Assembly: GCA_017620025.1 (NCBI GenBank)
Contig: JAFZRF010000063.1
Location: 1 to 64,000 of the forward strand
DNA from: Ruminococcus sp.
GTDB lineage: Bacteria; Bacillota; Clostridia; Oscillospirales; Ruminococcaceae
DNA: 64,000 bases
Direction: 5' to 3'
A model generated the notes under the pieces. The model was not told the origin of the DNA, made no database searches, and saw only the letters and a list, made by a program, of their open reading frames with translations. Each line of letters starts with the position of its first letter. Position 1 is the first letter of the stretch. Shown here in pieces: positions 18,141-26,259 of the stretch. The translations under genes were made by a program, and so were the position numbers.

Positions 18141-19652
18141 TTATTCAGCCTTCAGAGGAAGCTCAGTAACAATACCTGCATCCACCTTCTGGACAGCGAC
18201 TGCGTCACCGCCGGTGATACCTTCTACACCGTCACAATCAGCGTTTATCAGCGCCTGACCCTTAAGTCCGTACTTCTCCTGATTTGCGATATGCTGGAGT
18301 ATGCCGACAGCGTCTGATACGGTGATCTTTCCGTCAAGGTTTGCGTCACCGCAAAGAGCGGAAACATCGCCTGTGGGGACCTGAGTCTCTGTTTCGGTAG
18401 AAACCTGAGTCTCAGCTTCAGTAGAAAGCTGTGTCTCTGTCTCAGTAGGAGCCTGAGTCTCTGTCTCGGTAGTAACCTGAGTTTCCGTTTCTGTAGGAGC
18501 CTGAGTAGTCGCCTCTGTCGGAGGCTGTGTAGCGGGCTCAGATGAACCTGCTGTCCATACAGCGCTGAATCCCTGCTTCTGGCCGCTCATCAGGGCGATA
18601 ACAACATATTCATCGCCGGGCTGATAAATCTCGCTTGTACGGGAATTCTTCCAGCCTGAGAATGTGTAGCCTTCTCTCGTGCCGGTCATTTCGGGGATAA
18701 TTATAGTCTCACCGGTCGCACCGTTGATAACGGGGCTTTCGATGCTTGTATCAAGAGTATTGAATTTGATCGGGTATACAACCGGTTCCCATACAGCAGT
18801 GAATGTAACATCCTGATTCGGGGTAATAACTGTCTGTAAGGGCTTGTAAACTTCACCGTCAAGGCTGCTCTTCCAGCCGACGATAGTGTAGCCGTCTCTG
18901 GAGAAACGATCCTTGGCACAGAGCTCATTCGGGAATCCCTCTATGAAAAGGGGAGATACGAACTCGGTCATACCACGCAGACCTTCAACATCACCGGCAA
19001 TATAAGTGTAGTGTACGTTTTGCTGAATGATTCCAGTCAGGTCAATATCGTGATCGGGCATTACGATGTACTGGCCGTTATCGAAGATATGCTCACCGTC
19101 TGTCCAGCCTCTTGAAGAGCAGGTATCGAAGGTGAAACGTGTATAATCCGGGAGAACGAGCTGACCGGGCCTGCCGGAAGTCGTCTCGACTCTGTCAGTG
19201 AGATCCTGCGGTTCGCCGTCGATGATGATCTGATAATTTATGTTGCATATCGGAACTCCTGCGGCATTCTGGAAGAAGCAGGGCTTGAATACGATATCCT
19301 CAGTAGTACCCTCCGGGATAAGGTAGGGTGAGGATTCCTGATAGCCGTAAAGACCGTCAACAGTCCAGCCGGAAAATACATATCCGCTCTTCTTGAGTTT
19401 GCCTGCGGGGAGGCGGAGACGGTTCTCAGACGAAATATCTATCTGATAAGTCTCGAATACTGACGGATCTGTGCCTACTGCGTATTCTGTACCCTCTTCG
19501 ATATCGAATACGACGTTCACGAGCACCGGCTCAGTTTTTTCGTCCGCAGCCCATGCCGATAAGCAGTTGCAGAATGAAACGGCTCCGAGCACTGCCGAAA
19601 CGAGCATTGCCGCAGCACGGTTCATACCATTTGCTGTTTTGATATTGTTCAT
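18141..19652 (-). CDS. Secreted InlB-type B-repeat protein with dockerin
   Basis: A 503-aa exported protein with a signal peptide (cleavage after AWA, about residue 36). At least three Listeria-Bacteroides (Flg_new) B-repeat-like units show the GYxFSGW / FxAVW pattern (for example GYTIVGWKSSLDG, GYTFSGWKNSRT). A Thr/Glu linker repeats TETETQ-type hexads (about 372-425), and a dockerin follows with CGDANLDGKITVSDAV and NADCDGVEGITGGDAV. No enzyme domain is visible, so it may be a binding, structural or adhesion component recruited to the cellulosome. The start at 19652 follows GAGAGGG. It has no operon partner; the terminator lies 27 nt after the stop. Confidence 0.85.
   Translation of the reverse strand: MNNIKTANGMNRAAAMLVSAVLGAVSFCNCLSAWAADEKTEPVLVNVVFDIEEGTEYAVGTDPSVFETYQIDISSENRLRLPAGKLKKSGYVFSGWTVDGLYGYQESSPYLIPEGTTEDIVFKPCFFQNAAGVPICNINYQIIIDGEPQDLTDRVETTSGRPGQLVLPDYTRFTFDTCSSRGWTDGEHIFDNGQYIVMPDHDIDLTGIIQQNVHYTYIAGDVEGLRGMTEFVSPLFIEGFPNELCAKDRFSRDGYTIVGWKSSLDGEVYKPLQTVITPNQDVTFTAVWEPVVYPIKFNTLDTSIESPVINGATGETIIIPEMTGTREGYTFSGWKNSRTSEIYQPGDEYVVIALMSGQKQGFSAVWTAGSSEPATQPPTEATTQAPTETETQVTTETETQAPTETETQLSTEAETQVSTETETQVPTGDVSALCGDANLDGKITVSDAVGILQHIANQEKYGLKGQALINADCDGVEGITGGDAVAVQKVDAGIVTELPLKAE
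18376..18530 (-). repeat. Tandem Thr/Glu/Gln linker repeats
   Basis: Inside the dockerin protein, near-identical 24-base units encode TETETQ plus two variable residues. At least six copies lie between the B-repeats and the dockerin. Such low-complexity DNA is prone to slippage, so copy number may vary among strains. Confidence 0.75.
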
Positions 19653-19697
19653 GCGATTTCCCTCTCTTTTCCGATGCAGCGGGTGAGACCCGTCACA

Positions 19698-19874
19698 TCA
19701 TTTGTACTGGTTGGTTTCCTTGCTGTAAGAATAACCGATGGAACTCAACTTTCTCTCCGTATCTTCTTTCGATATTCCAAGAGAAATATACAATTCTTCT
19801 GGACAATCAAACTCATCTCTGAGCTTGGTGTTGATATAGCTCAGAAGAATTACAGGATCGTTCGGTATATTCAC
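19698..19874 (-). CDS. DUF4250 small protein
   Basis: A 58-aa protein beginning VNIPNDPVILLSYINTKLRD and ending near IGYSYSKETNQYK, the full pattern of DUF4250 proteins found singly in Firmicutes. The GTG start at 19874 has GGAAGGAG eight bases upstream. The longer in-frame extension runs through the promoter and is not real. A predicted small helical protein with no membrane segment. Function is unknown. Confidence 0.85.
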   Translation of the reverse strand: MNIPNDPVILLSYINTKLRDEFDCPEELYISLGISKEDTERKLSSIGYSYSKETNQYK

Positions 19875-19946
19875 GTTTAAGACTCCTTCCGTCTTAGTGT
19901 TGATCTGTCTTGGAAAGCGCAGTGCAGGACGCTTTCTCTTAATATA

Positions 19947-19975
19947 AATATACAATAATGCAGGCAATTTGTCAA
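19947..19975 (-). promoter_or_regulatory. Promoter of the DUF4250 gene
   Basis: TTGACA (19975-19970) and TATATT (19952-19947) on the minus strand are spaced 17 bases. Confidence 0.7.
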
Positions 19976-20047
19976 CTGAAATCCAGGAATGCGAGATGTG
20001 AAACTTTTGTAAATAAGTGATATCAGTGATATAAATTCCATATCATG

Positions 20048-20080
20048 GAAGAGGGGCGCATTTCAGTGCGCCCCGATGTT
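20048..20080 (-). terminator. Terminator of the membrane protein gene at 20089
   Basis: The stem GGGGCGCA/TGCGCCCC (20053-20074) is followed by TCTTCC on the minus strand, close behind the stop codon. Confidence 0.75.
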
Positions 20081-20088
20081 GATTATTA

Positions 20089-20754
20089 TCATAGGCTGTC
20101 CATTTCAGAAGGCTTGTGTACAGCTTCATAATGTTCGAGTACCTGATCCGTTGATCCGATGTCGTTCATACTGTCGGAGGCTGTCTTCATGCGCCGTTCC
20201 ATTTCAACCTGGAACGGACTTTTGATCTCCATCTGTTTTCTGTCGAATTCCTGTTCAAGCATACGCTCATTGAAGTAAGGGTAACCTATCTGATCTTCAA
20301 GCCACCTGAAAACTGCGTTTGTTCTGAGCATAAGAATGAAGCAGGTCAGACAGAGTATGCTGTAAACCATAGTTACATAGAAGGGGAGCTTTATAGCATC
20401 GAACATTTTATGTGCATTTCCTACCAGGCAAAGAATAATGTTTCCGGTGTGAAGCATTATGCCGAGGAGACCTGAAAGATCATGCTTCAGCAGATTGAGC
20501 CTGTAGCCGAGATATGCAGTCACTGGAGCGACAAGTAGTGCATCTATTGCGAAAGCAGTAGTTACAGGCGTTATAACGACCTTTTCAATCACATGATTGA
20601 GGTACTGATCTGCACCTACACTGACAAGTCCGATTATTCCGTAAAGGAGGAAAGCGATACTCGCAATGACGAAATAGAAGAATGTGACGGTGTATATCTT
20701 CTTACAGCGTTTGAGCTTCATAGAGTTCTGTGAAAATTCCTGAGTGACTGACAT
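20089..20754 (-). CDS. Multi-pass membrane protein of unknown function
   Basis: A 221-aa protein with four likely helices (about 22-45, 62-82, 95-112, 122-145) and a charged cytoplasmic tail from about 150 rich in Glu, Met and Lys (EQEFDRKQMEIKSPFQVE). I do not recognise a family. The ATG has AAAGGAG eleven bases upstream, and a perfect promoter precedes it. It forms a single-gene unit divergent from the hydrogenase operon. No link to that operon can be shown. Confidence 0.75.
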   Translation of the reverse strand: MSVTQEFSQNSMKLKRCKKIYTVTFFYFVIASIAFLLYGIIGLVSVGADQYLNHVIEKVVITPVTTAFAIDALLVAPVTAYLGYRLNLLKHDLSGLLGIMLHTGNIILCLVGNAHKMFDAIKLPFYVTMVYSILCLTCFILMLRTNAVFRWLEDQIGYPYFNERMLEQEFDRKQMEIKSPFQVEMERRMKTASDSMNDIGSTDQVLEHYEAVHKPSEMDSL

Positions 20755-20790
20755 GATAAACGCTCCTTTCCGAGCTGATATTATAGTAAT

Positions 20791-20819
20791 ATTATATCAC
20801 TAATTAGGTTATATGTCAA
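20791..20819 (-). promoter_or_regulatory. Promoter of the membrane protein gene
   Basis: Perfect TTGACA (20819-20814) and TATAAT (20796-20791) on the minus strand are separated by 17 bases. Confidence 0.85.
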
Positions 20820-21112
20820 TAAGAGCACAACAGTACAATTATGTGTAAAATAGTTAATCATATCGAAAATCTTTGTTATTTTGTTGTCGAATGATAAAGT
20901 TTATATGAGCCGTTGAATTCATATCGGAGAACAATGATTAACATGACTTAAAGTGACTATATTTACTTATTATAATATAAAGGGAATAAGAATTGTTATT
21001 TTTGCGTCAGGATCGTGAAATAATTGACAAGTTGTGTTAAACTAACTTATTTCAACATCCAAAGTATACAAAACCAACAATTATACAATGCATTATTAGG
21101 CTAATTTGTAGA

Positions 21113-21141
21113 TAGAAATTTCCGAGAATATATGTTATAAT
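21113..21141 (+). promoter_or_regulatory. Extended -10 promoter of hydCBA
   Basis: TATAAT at 21136-21141 carries the TGn extension (TGTTATAAT), while its -35 (TAGAAA) is poor. A second candidate with TTGACA at 21024-21029 has only TTATTT as -10. The leader is about 75 nt. Confidence 0.55.
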
Positions 21142-21222
21142 ACACTATGGTATATAAGGCGTAATATGCGCCTTATTTATTGACTGTTAAGGTATTCTAT
21201 ATTTTCCAAGGAGGTCAATTTA

Positions 21223-21717
21223 ATGAGTTCAGCTAAATCCACAGTTCCCTTCAAGGGTACTCCGGAACAGGAGGCTCAGCTTCTTCAGGTAATTGAAGAG
21301 AAAAAGGATGATAAGGGCGCACTGATGCCCATTCTCCAGAAGGCACAGGAAATCTACGGCTATCTCCCGATCGAAGTTCAGAAGATCGTTTCCGACAAGA
21401 CAGGTATCCCGCTCGAGAAGATCTACGGTGTAGTTACATTCTACGCACAGTTCTCTCTGTATCCCAAGGGCGAGTATACTATTTCCGTCTGTCTCGGTAC
21501 TGCCTGCTACGTTAAGGGTTCAGGAGATATCTACAACAAGCTCCAGGAGAAGCTTGGCATCGCAGGCGGAGAGTGCACTCCCGACGGTAAGTTCTCACTT
21601 GATGCATGCCGCTGCATAGGCGCTTGCGGTCTTGCACCTGTTCTCACCGTTAACGAGGACGTTTACGGACGTCTCACAGTTGACGATGTTGACAAGATTC
21701 TTGAAAAATACGCTTAA
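21223..21717 (+). CDS. hydC: [FeFe] hydrogenase HydABC, NuoE-like subunit
   Basis: A 164-aa thioredoxin-like [2Fe-2S] protein. The four cysteine ligands are in CLGTACYVKGSG and, some 40 residues on, CRCIGACGLAPV. It matches the 24-kDa NuoE/HydC subunit that passes electrons between the FMN subunit and the hydrogenase. AAGGAGGTC precedes the ATG. It is the first gene of a three-gene unit, 27 nt before hydB. The order C-B-A is that of trimeric electron-bifurcating hydrogenases of Ruminococcus and Thermotoga. Use of ferredoxin plus NADH is known for the family and not shown here. Confidence 0.92.
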   Translation: MSSAKSTVPFKGTPEQEAQLLQVIEEKKDDKGALMPILQKAQEIYGYLPIEVQKIVSDKTGIPLEKIYGVVTFYAQFSLYPKGEYTISVCLGTACYVKGSGDIYNKLQEKLGIAGGECTPDGKFSLDACRCIGACGLAPVLTVNEDVYGRLTVDDVDKILEKYA

Positions 21718-21744
21718 GATATATTACCCGAAGGAGGTTAACTT

Positions 21745-23643
21745 ATGAAAACTCTTGAAGAACTCAAGGTTGTCAGAGAATCAATGGAGGGCGAGGTTGC
21801 TCTCAGAACTCACGGCAACGCTTCTTCAAAATATGAAAGACACGTCCTGGTCTGCGGCGGTACCGGCTGTACATCCTCCGGCTCACCCAAGATCATTGAG
21901 AAGCTCACTGAGGAGCTCGCAGCAAACGGACTTACAGATAAGGTTCAGATCGTAAAGACCGGATGCTTCGGTCTCTGTGAGAGAGGACCTATCATGATCG
22001 TTTACCCTGAGGGATCTTTCTACTCCAGAGTAAATGTTGACGAGATCCCCCGCATCGTTAAGGAGCACCTCGTAGACGGAAACCCTGTTAAGGAGTTCCT
22101 GTATGAGGAGACAGTTGCAGGCGACGAGATCAAGTCACTTGATGATACTGCATTCTACAAGAAGCAGCACCGTGTTGCTCTCAGAAACTGCGGCGTTATC
22201 AATCCTGAGAATATCAACGAGTACATAGGCAGAGAGGGCTATCAGGCTCTCGGCAAGGTGCTCACAACTATGACACCTGAGGAAGTTATTCAGACTATCC
22301 TTGATTCCGGTCTCCGCGGACGCGGAGGCGGCGGCTTCCCCACAGGTATGAAGTGGAAGCTTGCAAGAAACATCGTTCCCGATGCAGATCAGAAGTATGT
22401 TTGCTGTAACGCTGACGAGGGAGATCCGGGTGCATTCATGGATCGTTCCGTACTCGAGGGCGATCCCCACGTAGTACTCGAGGCTATGGCTATCGCAGGC
22501 TATGCTATCGGCGCTACACAGGGTTACATCTACGTTCGTGCTGAGTACCCGATCGCTGTTGAGCGTCTCAACATTGCTATCAAACAGGCTCGTGAGGCAG
22601 GTATGCTCGGCAAGAACATCTTCGGCACAGACTTCAGCTTCGATATTGACCTCCGTCTCGGTGCAGGCGCATTCGTATGCGGCGAGGAGACTGCTCTTAT
22701 GACCTCTATCGAGGGCAACAGAGGTGAGCCCCGTCCGAGACCTCCTTTCCCTGCTGAGAAAGGTCTCTTCCAGAAGCCTACAATCCTCAACAACGTTGAG
22801 ACATATGCAAATATCCCCCAGATCATCCTCAAGGGCGCAGAGTGGTTCGCTTCCATGGGTACTGAGAAGTCCAAGGGAACCAAGGTATTCGCTCTCGGCG
22901 GTAAGATCAAGAACACAGGTCTCGTTGAGATCCCCATGGGTACAACTCTCCGTGAGGTAATCGAGGAGATCGGCGGCGGTATCCCGAACGGCAAGAAGTT
23001 CAAGGCTGCACAGACAGGCGGACCTTCCGGCGGATGTATCCCTGCTGAGCACTTCGATATCCCGATCGACTACGATAACCTTATCAGCATCGGCTCTATG
23101 ATGGGCTCCGGCGGACTTATCGTTATGGACGAGGACAACTGTATGGTTGATATCGCCAAGTTCTTCCTTGAGTTCACTGTTGACGAGAGCTGCGGTAAGT
23201 GTACTCCCTGCCGTATCGGTACAAAGAGAATGTGGGAGATCCTTGACAAGATCACAAAGGGCAAGGGAACTCTTGAAGACCTCGACAAGCTCGAAGAGCT
23301 GGCTTATCATGTAAAGGCTAACTCTCTCTGCGGTCTCGGTCAGACAGCTCCTAACCCGATTCTCTCTACACTCAGATGCTTCAAGGACGAGTATATCGCT
23401 CACGTTGTCGATAAGAAGTGTCCCGCAGGCGTATGTAAGGATCTGCTGAGCTTCGAGATCGAGAAGGACAAGTGTATCGGCTGCGGTATGTGTGCTAAGC
23501 AGTGTCCCGCAGGCGCTATCACAAGAACTGACTACATCGCTCCCGGCAAGAAGCTTGCTGCTATGGAGATAGATAAGAGCAAGTGCGTAAAGTGCGGCGC
23601 TTGTATCGCAACATGTAAGTTCAAGGCAATTTCCAAGAAGTAA
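21745..23643 (+). CDS. hydB: [FeFe] hydrogenase HydABC, NuoF-like NADH/FMN subunit
   Basis: A 632-aa subunit. The N-terminal thioredoxin-like [2Fe-2S] domain (about 25-115) has CGGTGCTSSG and GCFGLC. The NuoF core carries the NADH/FMN motifs GRGGGGFPTGMKWK and GAGAFVCGEET and the SLBB region. A [4Fe-4S] site ESCGKCTPCRIG lies near 482. A C-terminal ferredoxin domain has two CxxCxxCxxxC clusters (CIGCGMCAKQCP, CVKCGACIATCK). All cofactor residues seem present. It should bind NAD(H) in the cytoplasmic HydABC complex. AAGGAGGT precedes the ATG, and hydA starts 15 nt after its stop. Confidence 0.94.
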   Translation: MKTLEELKVVRESMEGEVALRTHGNASSKYERHVLVCGGTGCTSSGSPKIIEKLTEELAANGLTDKVQIVKTGCFGLCERGPIMIVYPEGSFYSRVNVDEIPRIVKEHLVDGNPVKEFLYEETVAGDEIKSLDDTAFYKKQHRVALRNCGVINPENINEYIGREGYQALGKVLTTMTPEEVIQTILDSGLRGRGGGGFPTGMKWKLARNIVPDADQKYVCCNADEGDPGAFMDRSVLEGDPHVVLEAMAIAGYAIGATQGYIYVRAEYPIAVERLNIAIKQAREAGMLGKNIFGTDFSFDIDLRLGAGAFVCGEETALMTSIEGNRGEPRPRPPFPAEKGLFQKPTILNNVETYANIPQIILKGAEWFASMGTEKSKGTKVFALGGKIKNTGLVEIPMGTTLREVIEEIGGGIPNGKKFKAAQTGGPSGGCIPAEHFDIPIDYDNLISIGSMMGSGGLIVMDEDNCMVDIAKFFLEFTVDESCGKCTPCRIGTKRMWEILDKITKGKGTLEDLDKLEELAYHVKANSLCGLGQTAPNPILSTLRCFKDEYIAHVVDKKCPAGVCKDLLSFEIEKDKCIGCGMCAKQCPAGAITRTDYIAPGKKLAAMEIDKSKCVKCGACIATCKFKAISKK

Positions 23644-23658
23644 GTGGAGGGAATAGAA

Positions 23659-25401
23659 ATGGCTGATATTACAGTAAAAATTAACGGTGTGGAACTGTCT
23701 GTTCCCAAGGGTACTACTGTACTCGAGGCAGCTCATATTGCCGGAATCGAGATTCCCACACTTTGCTACATGAAGGAGATCAACGAGATCGGCGCCTGCC
23801 GTATCTGCGTTACAGAGGTTAACGAGGGCAGAGGCTTCCGCCTTGTTGCTGCCTGCGTATATCCCTGCTCCGATAATATGGAGATCAGAACAAGCTCACC
23901 CAAGGTTATCGAGTCCAGAAAGAAGACTCTTGAGCTTATCCTCTCCGATCACGACAGAAAGTGCCTCTCCTGCGTAAGAAGCGGTCACTGCGAGCTCCAG
24001 AAGCTCTGTAAGGACTACGGCGTTGAGGATGCTGCAAAGTACGACGGTGTAAAGAATGAGTTTGAGGTTGATAATTCCGCAGCTCATATGTACCGTGACA
24101 ACAACAAGTGTATCCTTTGCCGCCGCTGCGTAGCAGTCTGTGCAAAGACACAGGGCATCGGCGTTATCGGTGCCAACGAGAGAGGTTTCAAGACTTACAT
24201 CGGTTCTGCATTTGATATGGGACTCGGTGAGACAAGCTGTGTATCCTGCGGACAGTGTATCGCAGTATGTCCTGTAGGCGCAATCGCTGAGAAGGACTTC
24301 ACAAAGCCTGTTCTCGAGGCTATCGCTGATCCTGAGAAGACAGTTCTCGTTCAGACAGCTCCTGCTGTACGTGCAGGTCTTGCTGAGTGCTTCGGCAATC
24401 CCATCGGCACAAACGCTGAGGGCAAAATGGCTGCAGCTCTCCGCAGACTCGGCTTCGACAAGGTATTCGATACAGATTTCGCTGCTGACCTCACAATCAT
24501 GGAGGAAGCAAACGAGTTCGTTGAGCGTGTTCAGAACGGCGGAGTTCTTCCTATGATCACTTCCTGCTCACCCGGATGGGTTAAGTTCTGCGAGCACTAC
24601 TATCCTGAGCTCCTTCCTCATCTTTCAAGCTGCAAGTCTCCTCAGCAGATGTTCGGCGCTACAGCTAAGACATACTACGCTGAGAAGATGGGTCTCGATC
24701 CCAAGAACATCGTTATGGTGTCTATCATGCCTTGTACTGCAAAGAAGTTCGAGATCGGCAGAGAGGATCAGAGCGCAGCAGGTGTTCCTGATGTGGATTA
24801 CGCTCTCACAACTCGTGAGCTCGGCAGAATGATCGAGCGTGCAGGCATCAACTTCAATGCTCTTCCTGAGGAGAAGTTTGATGATCCGCTCGGAATCTCA
24901 ACAGGTGCTGCTGTTATCTTTGGCGCTACCGGCGGTGTTATGGAGGCTGCTCTCAGAACAGCATACAACACACTCACAGGCGGTACACTCATCGATATCC
25001 CCGAGGTACGTGGTACAGAGGGTATCAAGAAGGCAACTTACAAGGTTGGCGATCTTGACGTTAACGTTACTGTTGCAAGCGGACTTTCCAACGCAAGAGA
25101 AGTTCTTGACAGCATCAAGAACGGTACCTGCGATGCTCAGTTCATCGAGATCATGGCTTGTCCCGGCGGCTGTGTAAACGGCGGCGGTCAGCCTCAGGTT
25201 CCCATGGGCATCAGAAACTTCGTTGACATCAGAGCAGAGAGAGCTAAGGTTCTTTACGATCTCGACAAGTCAATGCCTGTAAGACAGTCTCACGAGAATC
25301 CCGCTATCAAGCAGGTTTACGAGGAATTCTTCGGTAAGCCCGGCAGCCACAAGGCTCACGAGGTTCTCCATACTTCTTACGTAAAGAGATCAGTTAACTG
25401 A
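23659..25401 (+). CDS. hydA: [FeFe] hydrogenase catalytic subunit
   Basis: A 580-aa group A [FeFe] hydrogenase. The N-terminal [2Fe-2S] domain is followed by a His-ligated [4Fe-4S] site (HDRKCLSCVRSGHC). Two ferredoxin clusters (CILCRRCVAVC, CVSCGQCIAVC) precede the H-cluster motifs TSCSPGW, MPCTAKKFE and EIMACPGGCVNGGG. The P1 motif has Ser in place of the second Cys of the common TSCCPGW. It makes or consumes H2 for redox balance during fermentation. The ATG at 23659 with GGAGG is preferred over the in-frame GTG at 23644. The maturases HydEFG are not in this window. Confidence 0.95.
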   Translation: MADITVKINGVELSVPKGTTVLEAAHIAGIEIPTLCYMKEINEIGACRICVTEVNEGRGFRLVAACVYPCSDNMEIRTSSPKVIESRKKTLELILSDHDRKCLSCVRSGHCELQKLCKDYGVEDAAKYDGVKNEFEVDNSAAHMYRDNNKCILCRRCVAVCAKTQGIGVIGANERGFKTYIGSAFDMGLGETSCVSCGQCIAVCPVGAIAEKDFTKPVLEAIADPEKTVLVQTAPAVRAGLAECFGNPIGTNAEGKMAAALRRLGFDKVFDTDFAADLTIMEEANEFVERVQNGGVLPMITSCSPGWVKFCEHYYPELLPHLSSCKSPQQMFGATAKTYYAEKMGLDPKNIVMVSIMPCTAKKFEIGREDQSAAGVPDVDYALTTRELGRMIERAGINFNALPEEKFDDPLGISTGAAVIFGATGGVMEAALRTAYNTLTGGTLIDIPEVRGTEGIKKATYKVGDLDVNVTVASGLSNAREVLDSIKNGTCDAQFIEIMACPGGCVNGGGQPQVPMGIRNFVDIRAERAKVLYDLDKSMPVRQSHENPAIKQVYEEFFGKPGSHKAHEVLHTSYVKRSVN

Positions 25402-25420
25402 AACTGAATACTGATACACA

Positions 25421-25457
25421 AGGGGCTGTGCACTAAGCACAGCCCCTCTTTTATATA
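25421..25457 (+). terminator. Terminator of hydCBA
   Basis: An 11-bp stem AGGGGCTGTGC and its complement is followed by CTTTTATAT. Confidence 0.9.
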
Positions 25458-25486
25458 TTGACATCAGGACATCCTTATGCTATACT
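25458..25486 (+). promoter_or_regulatory. Promoter of the DinB-like gene
   Basis: TTGACA (25458-25463) and TATACT (25481-25486) are spaced 17 bases. It begins right at the end of the hydCBA terminator. Confidence 0.8.
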
Positions 25487-25514
25487 GATAAAAAACAGGG
25501 AACAGGTGATTGAT

Positions 25515-26171
25515 TTGAATGAGGAATGGTCAGAACTGAACAAGAAAATGCAGGCTGAGATAAAAAAGAAAGAGACCTTCAAAGAAGGCCTGAATACTTT
25601 ATTTGCTCTTCGCAATGAACTGATGAAAAAGATCATGTCTTTCCGGGATAATATTTCAAGAGACGATTTTGATGCGATCCCTTTCATGAATGCTGAAGGA
25701 TATCACAGCAAGACCATAGCATATTCCCTGTGGCATATTTTCAGGATCGAAGATATAGTTGCACATACACTGATAAACGGTGACGAGCAGGTTTTCTTTT
25801 CCGGCAGCTATAAGGAGCGTATCAATTCACCGATAATCACGACAGGAAATGAACTTGTAAAGAACGAAATAGCTGAGTTCTCAAAAAAGCTTGATATCGA
25901 TGAACTGTATTCGTATATTACTGAGGTAAAAGAGAGTACAGAAGCGATTCTGCGTGAAATGCCCTATGAAATGCTGAAACACAGAATACCGCAGGAGCGC
26001 AGAGAGAGCCTTCAGAAAATGAATGTTGTAAGCAGCGATGAAAATGCAGTCTGGCTGATAGACTATTGGTGCGGGAAAGATATTTCCGGCCTGATAAAGA
26101 TGCCTTTTTCAAGACACTGGATCATGCATACTGAAGCCTGTCTGCGCATTGAGAACAAATTACACAAATAA
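25515..26171 (+). CDS. DinB-like four-helix protein
   Basis: A mostly helical cytoplasmic protein of about 218 aa. The layout fits DinB/YfiT-type metal-binding bundles: a His in AYSLWHIFRIED near residue 81 and an HxxxH pair in SRHWIMHTEA near the C-terminus. Members are often thiol- or detoxification-linked, but this one is not assigned. Frames reaching up to 25458 begin inside the promoter -35. TTG at 25515 has AGGTGAT well placed upstream, while GTG at 25506 is an alternative, so the start is uncertain. It is a single gene with its own promoter and terminator. Confidence 0.65.
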   Translation: MNEEWSELNKKMQAEIKKKETFKEGLNTLFALRNELMKKIMSFRDNISRDDFDAIPFMNAEGYHSKTIAYSLWHIFRIEDIVAHTLINGDEQVFFSGSYKERINSPIITTGNELVKNEIAEFSKKLDIDELYSYITEVKESTEAILREMPYEMLKHRIPQERRESLQKMNVVSSDENAVWLIDYWCGKDISGLIKMPFSRHWIMHTEACLRIENKLHK

Positions 26172-26202
26172 CCGGATTTTCTGATATTCAGAAAAGTGTA
26201 TG

Positions 26203-26245
26203 AAAAAATCCCCGGAGCGAATCAGATTGCTCCGGGGATTTCTTT
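26203..26245. terminator. Bidirectional convergent terminator
   Basis: AAATCCCCGGAGC and its complement form a 13-bp stem with A- and T-runs on both sides. It serves the DinB-like gene and the ABC operon. Confidence 0.88.
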
Positions 26246-26259
26246 ATGAGTATTACTAA

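Larger units (their letters stand above)
20755..21222. other. AT-rich intergenic region upstream of hydC
   Basis: A 468-base gap holding the divergent promoter of the membrane protein and two possible promoters for the hydrogenase operon. A short inverted repeat (AAGGCG/CGCCTT, about 21157-21177) lies in the leader. No gene or clear Rex box (TTGTTAA with inverted mate) was found. Confidence 0.5.

Noticed and set aside
22135..23736. A 533-codon open frame on the minus strand across hydB
   Set aside because: It lies wholly antisense to a clear NuoF-like gene with all cofactor motifs, has no ribosome site, and its low-complexity Leu/Cys/Glu product reflects the codon bias of the other strand.
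25458..25514. Longer N-terminus of the DinB-like protein
   Set aside because: The first codons are the TTGACA and TATACT boxes of its own promoter.
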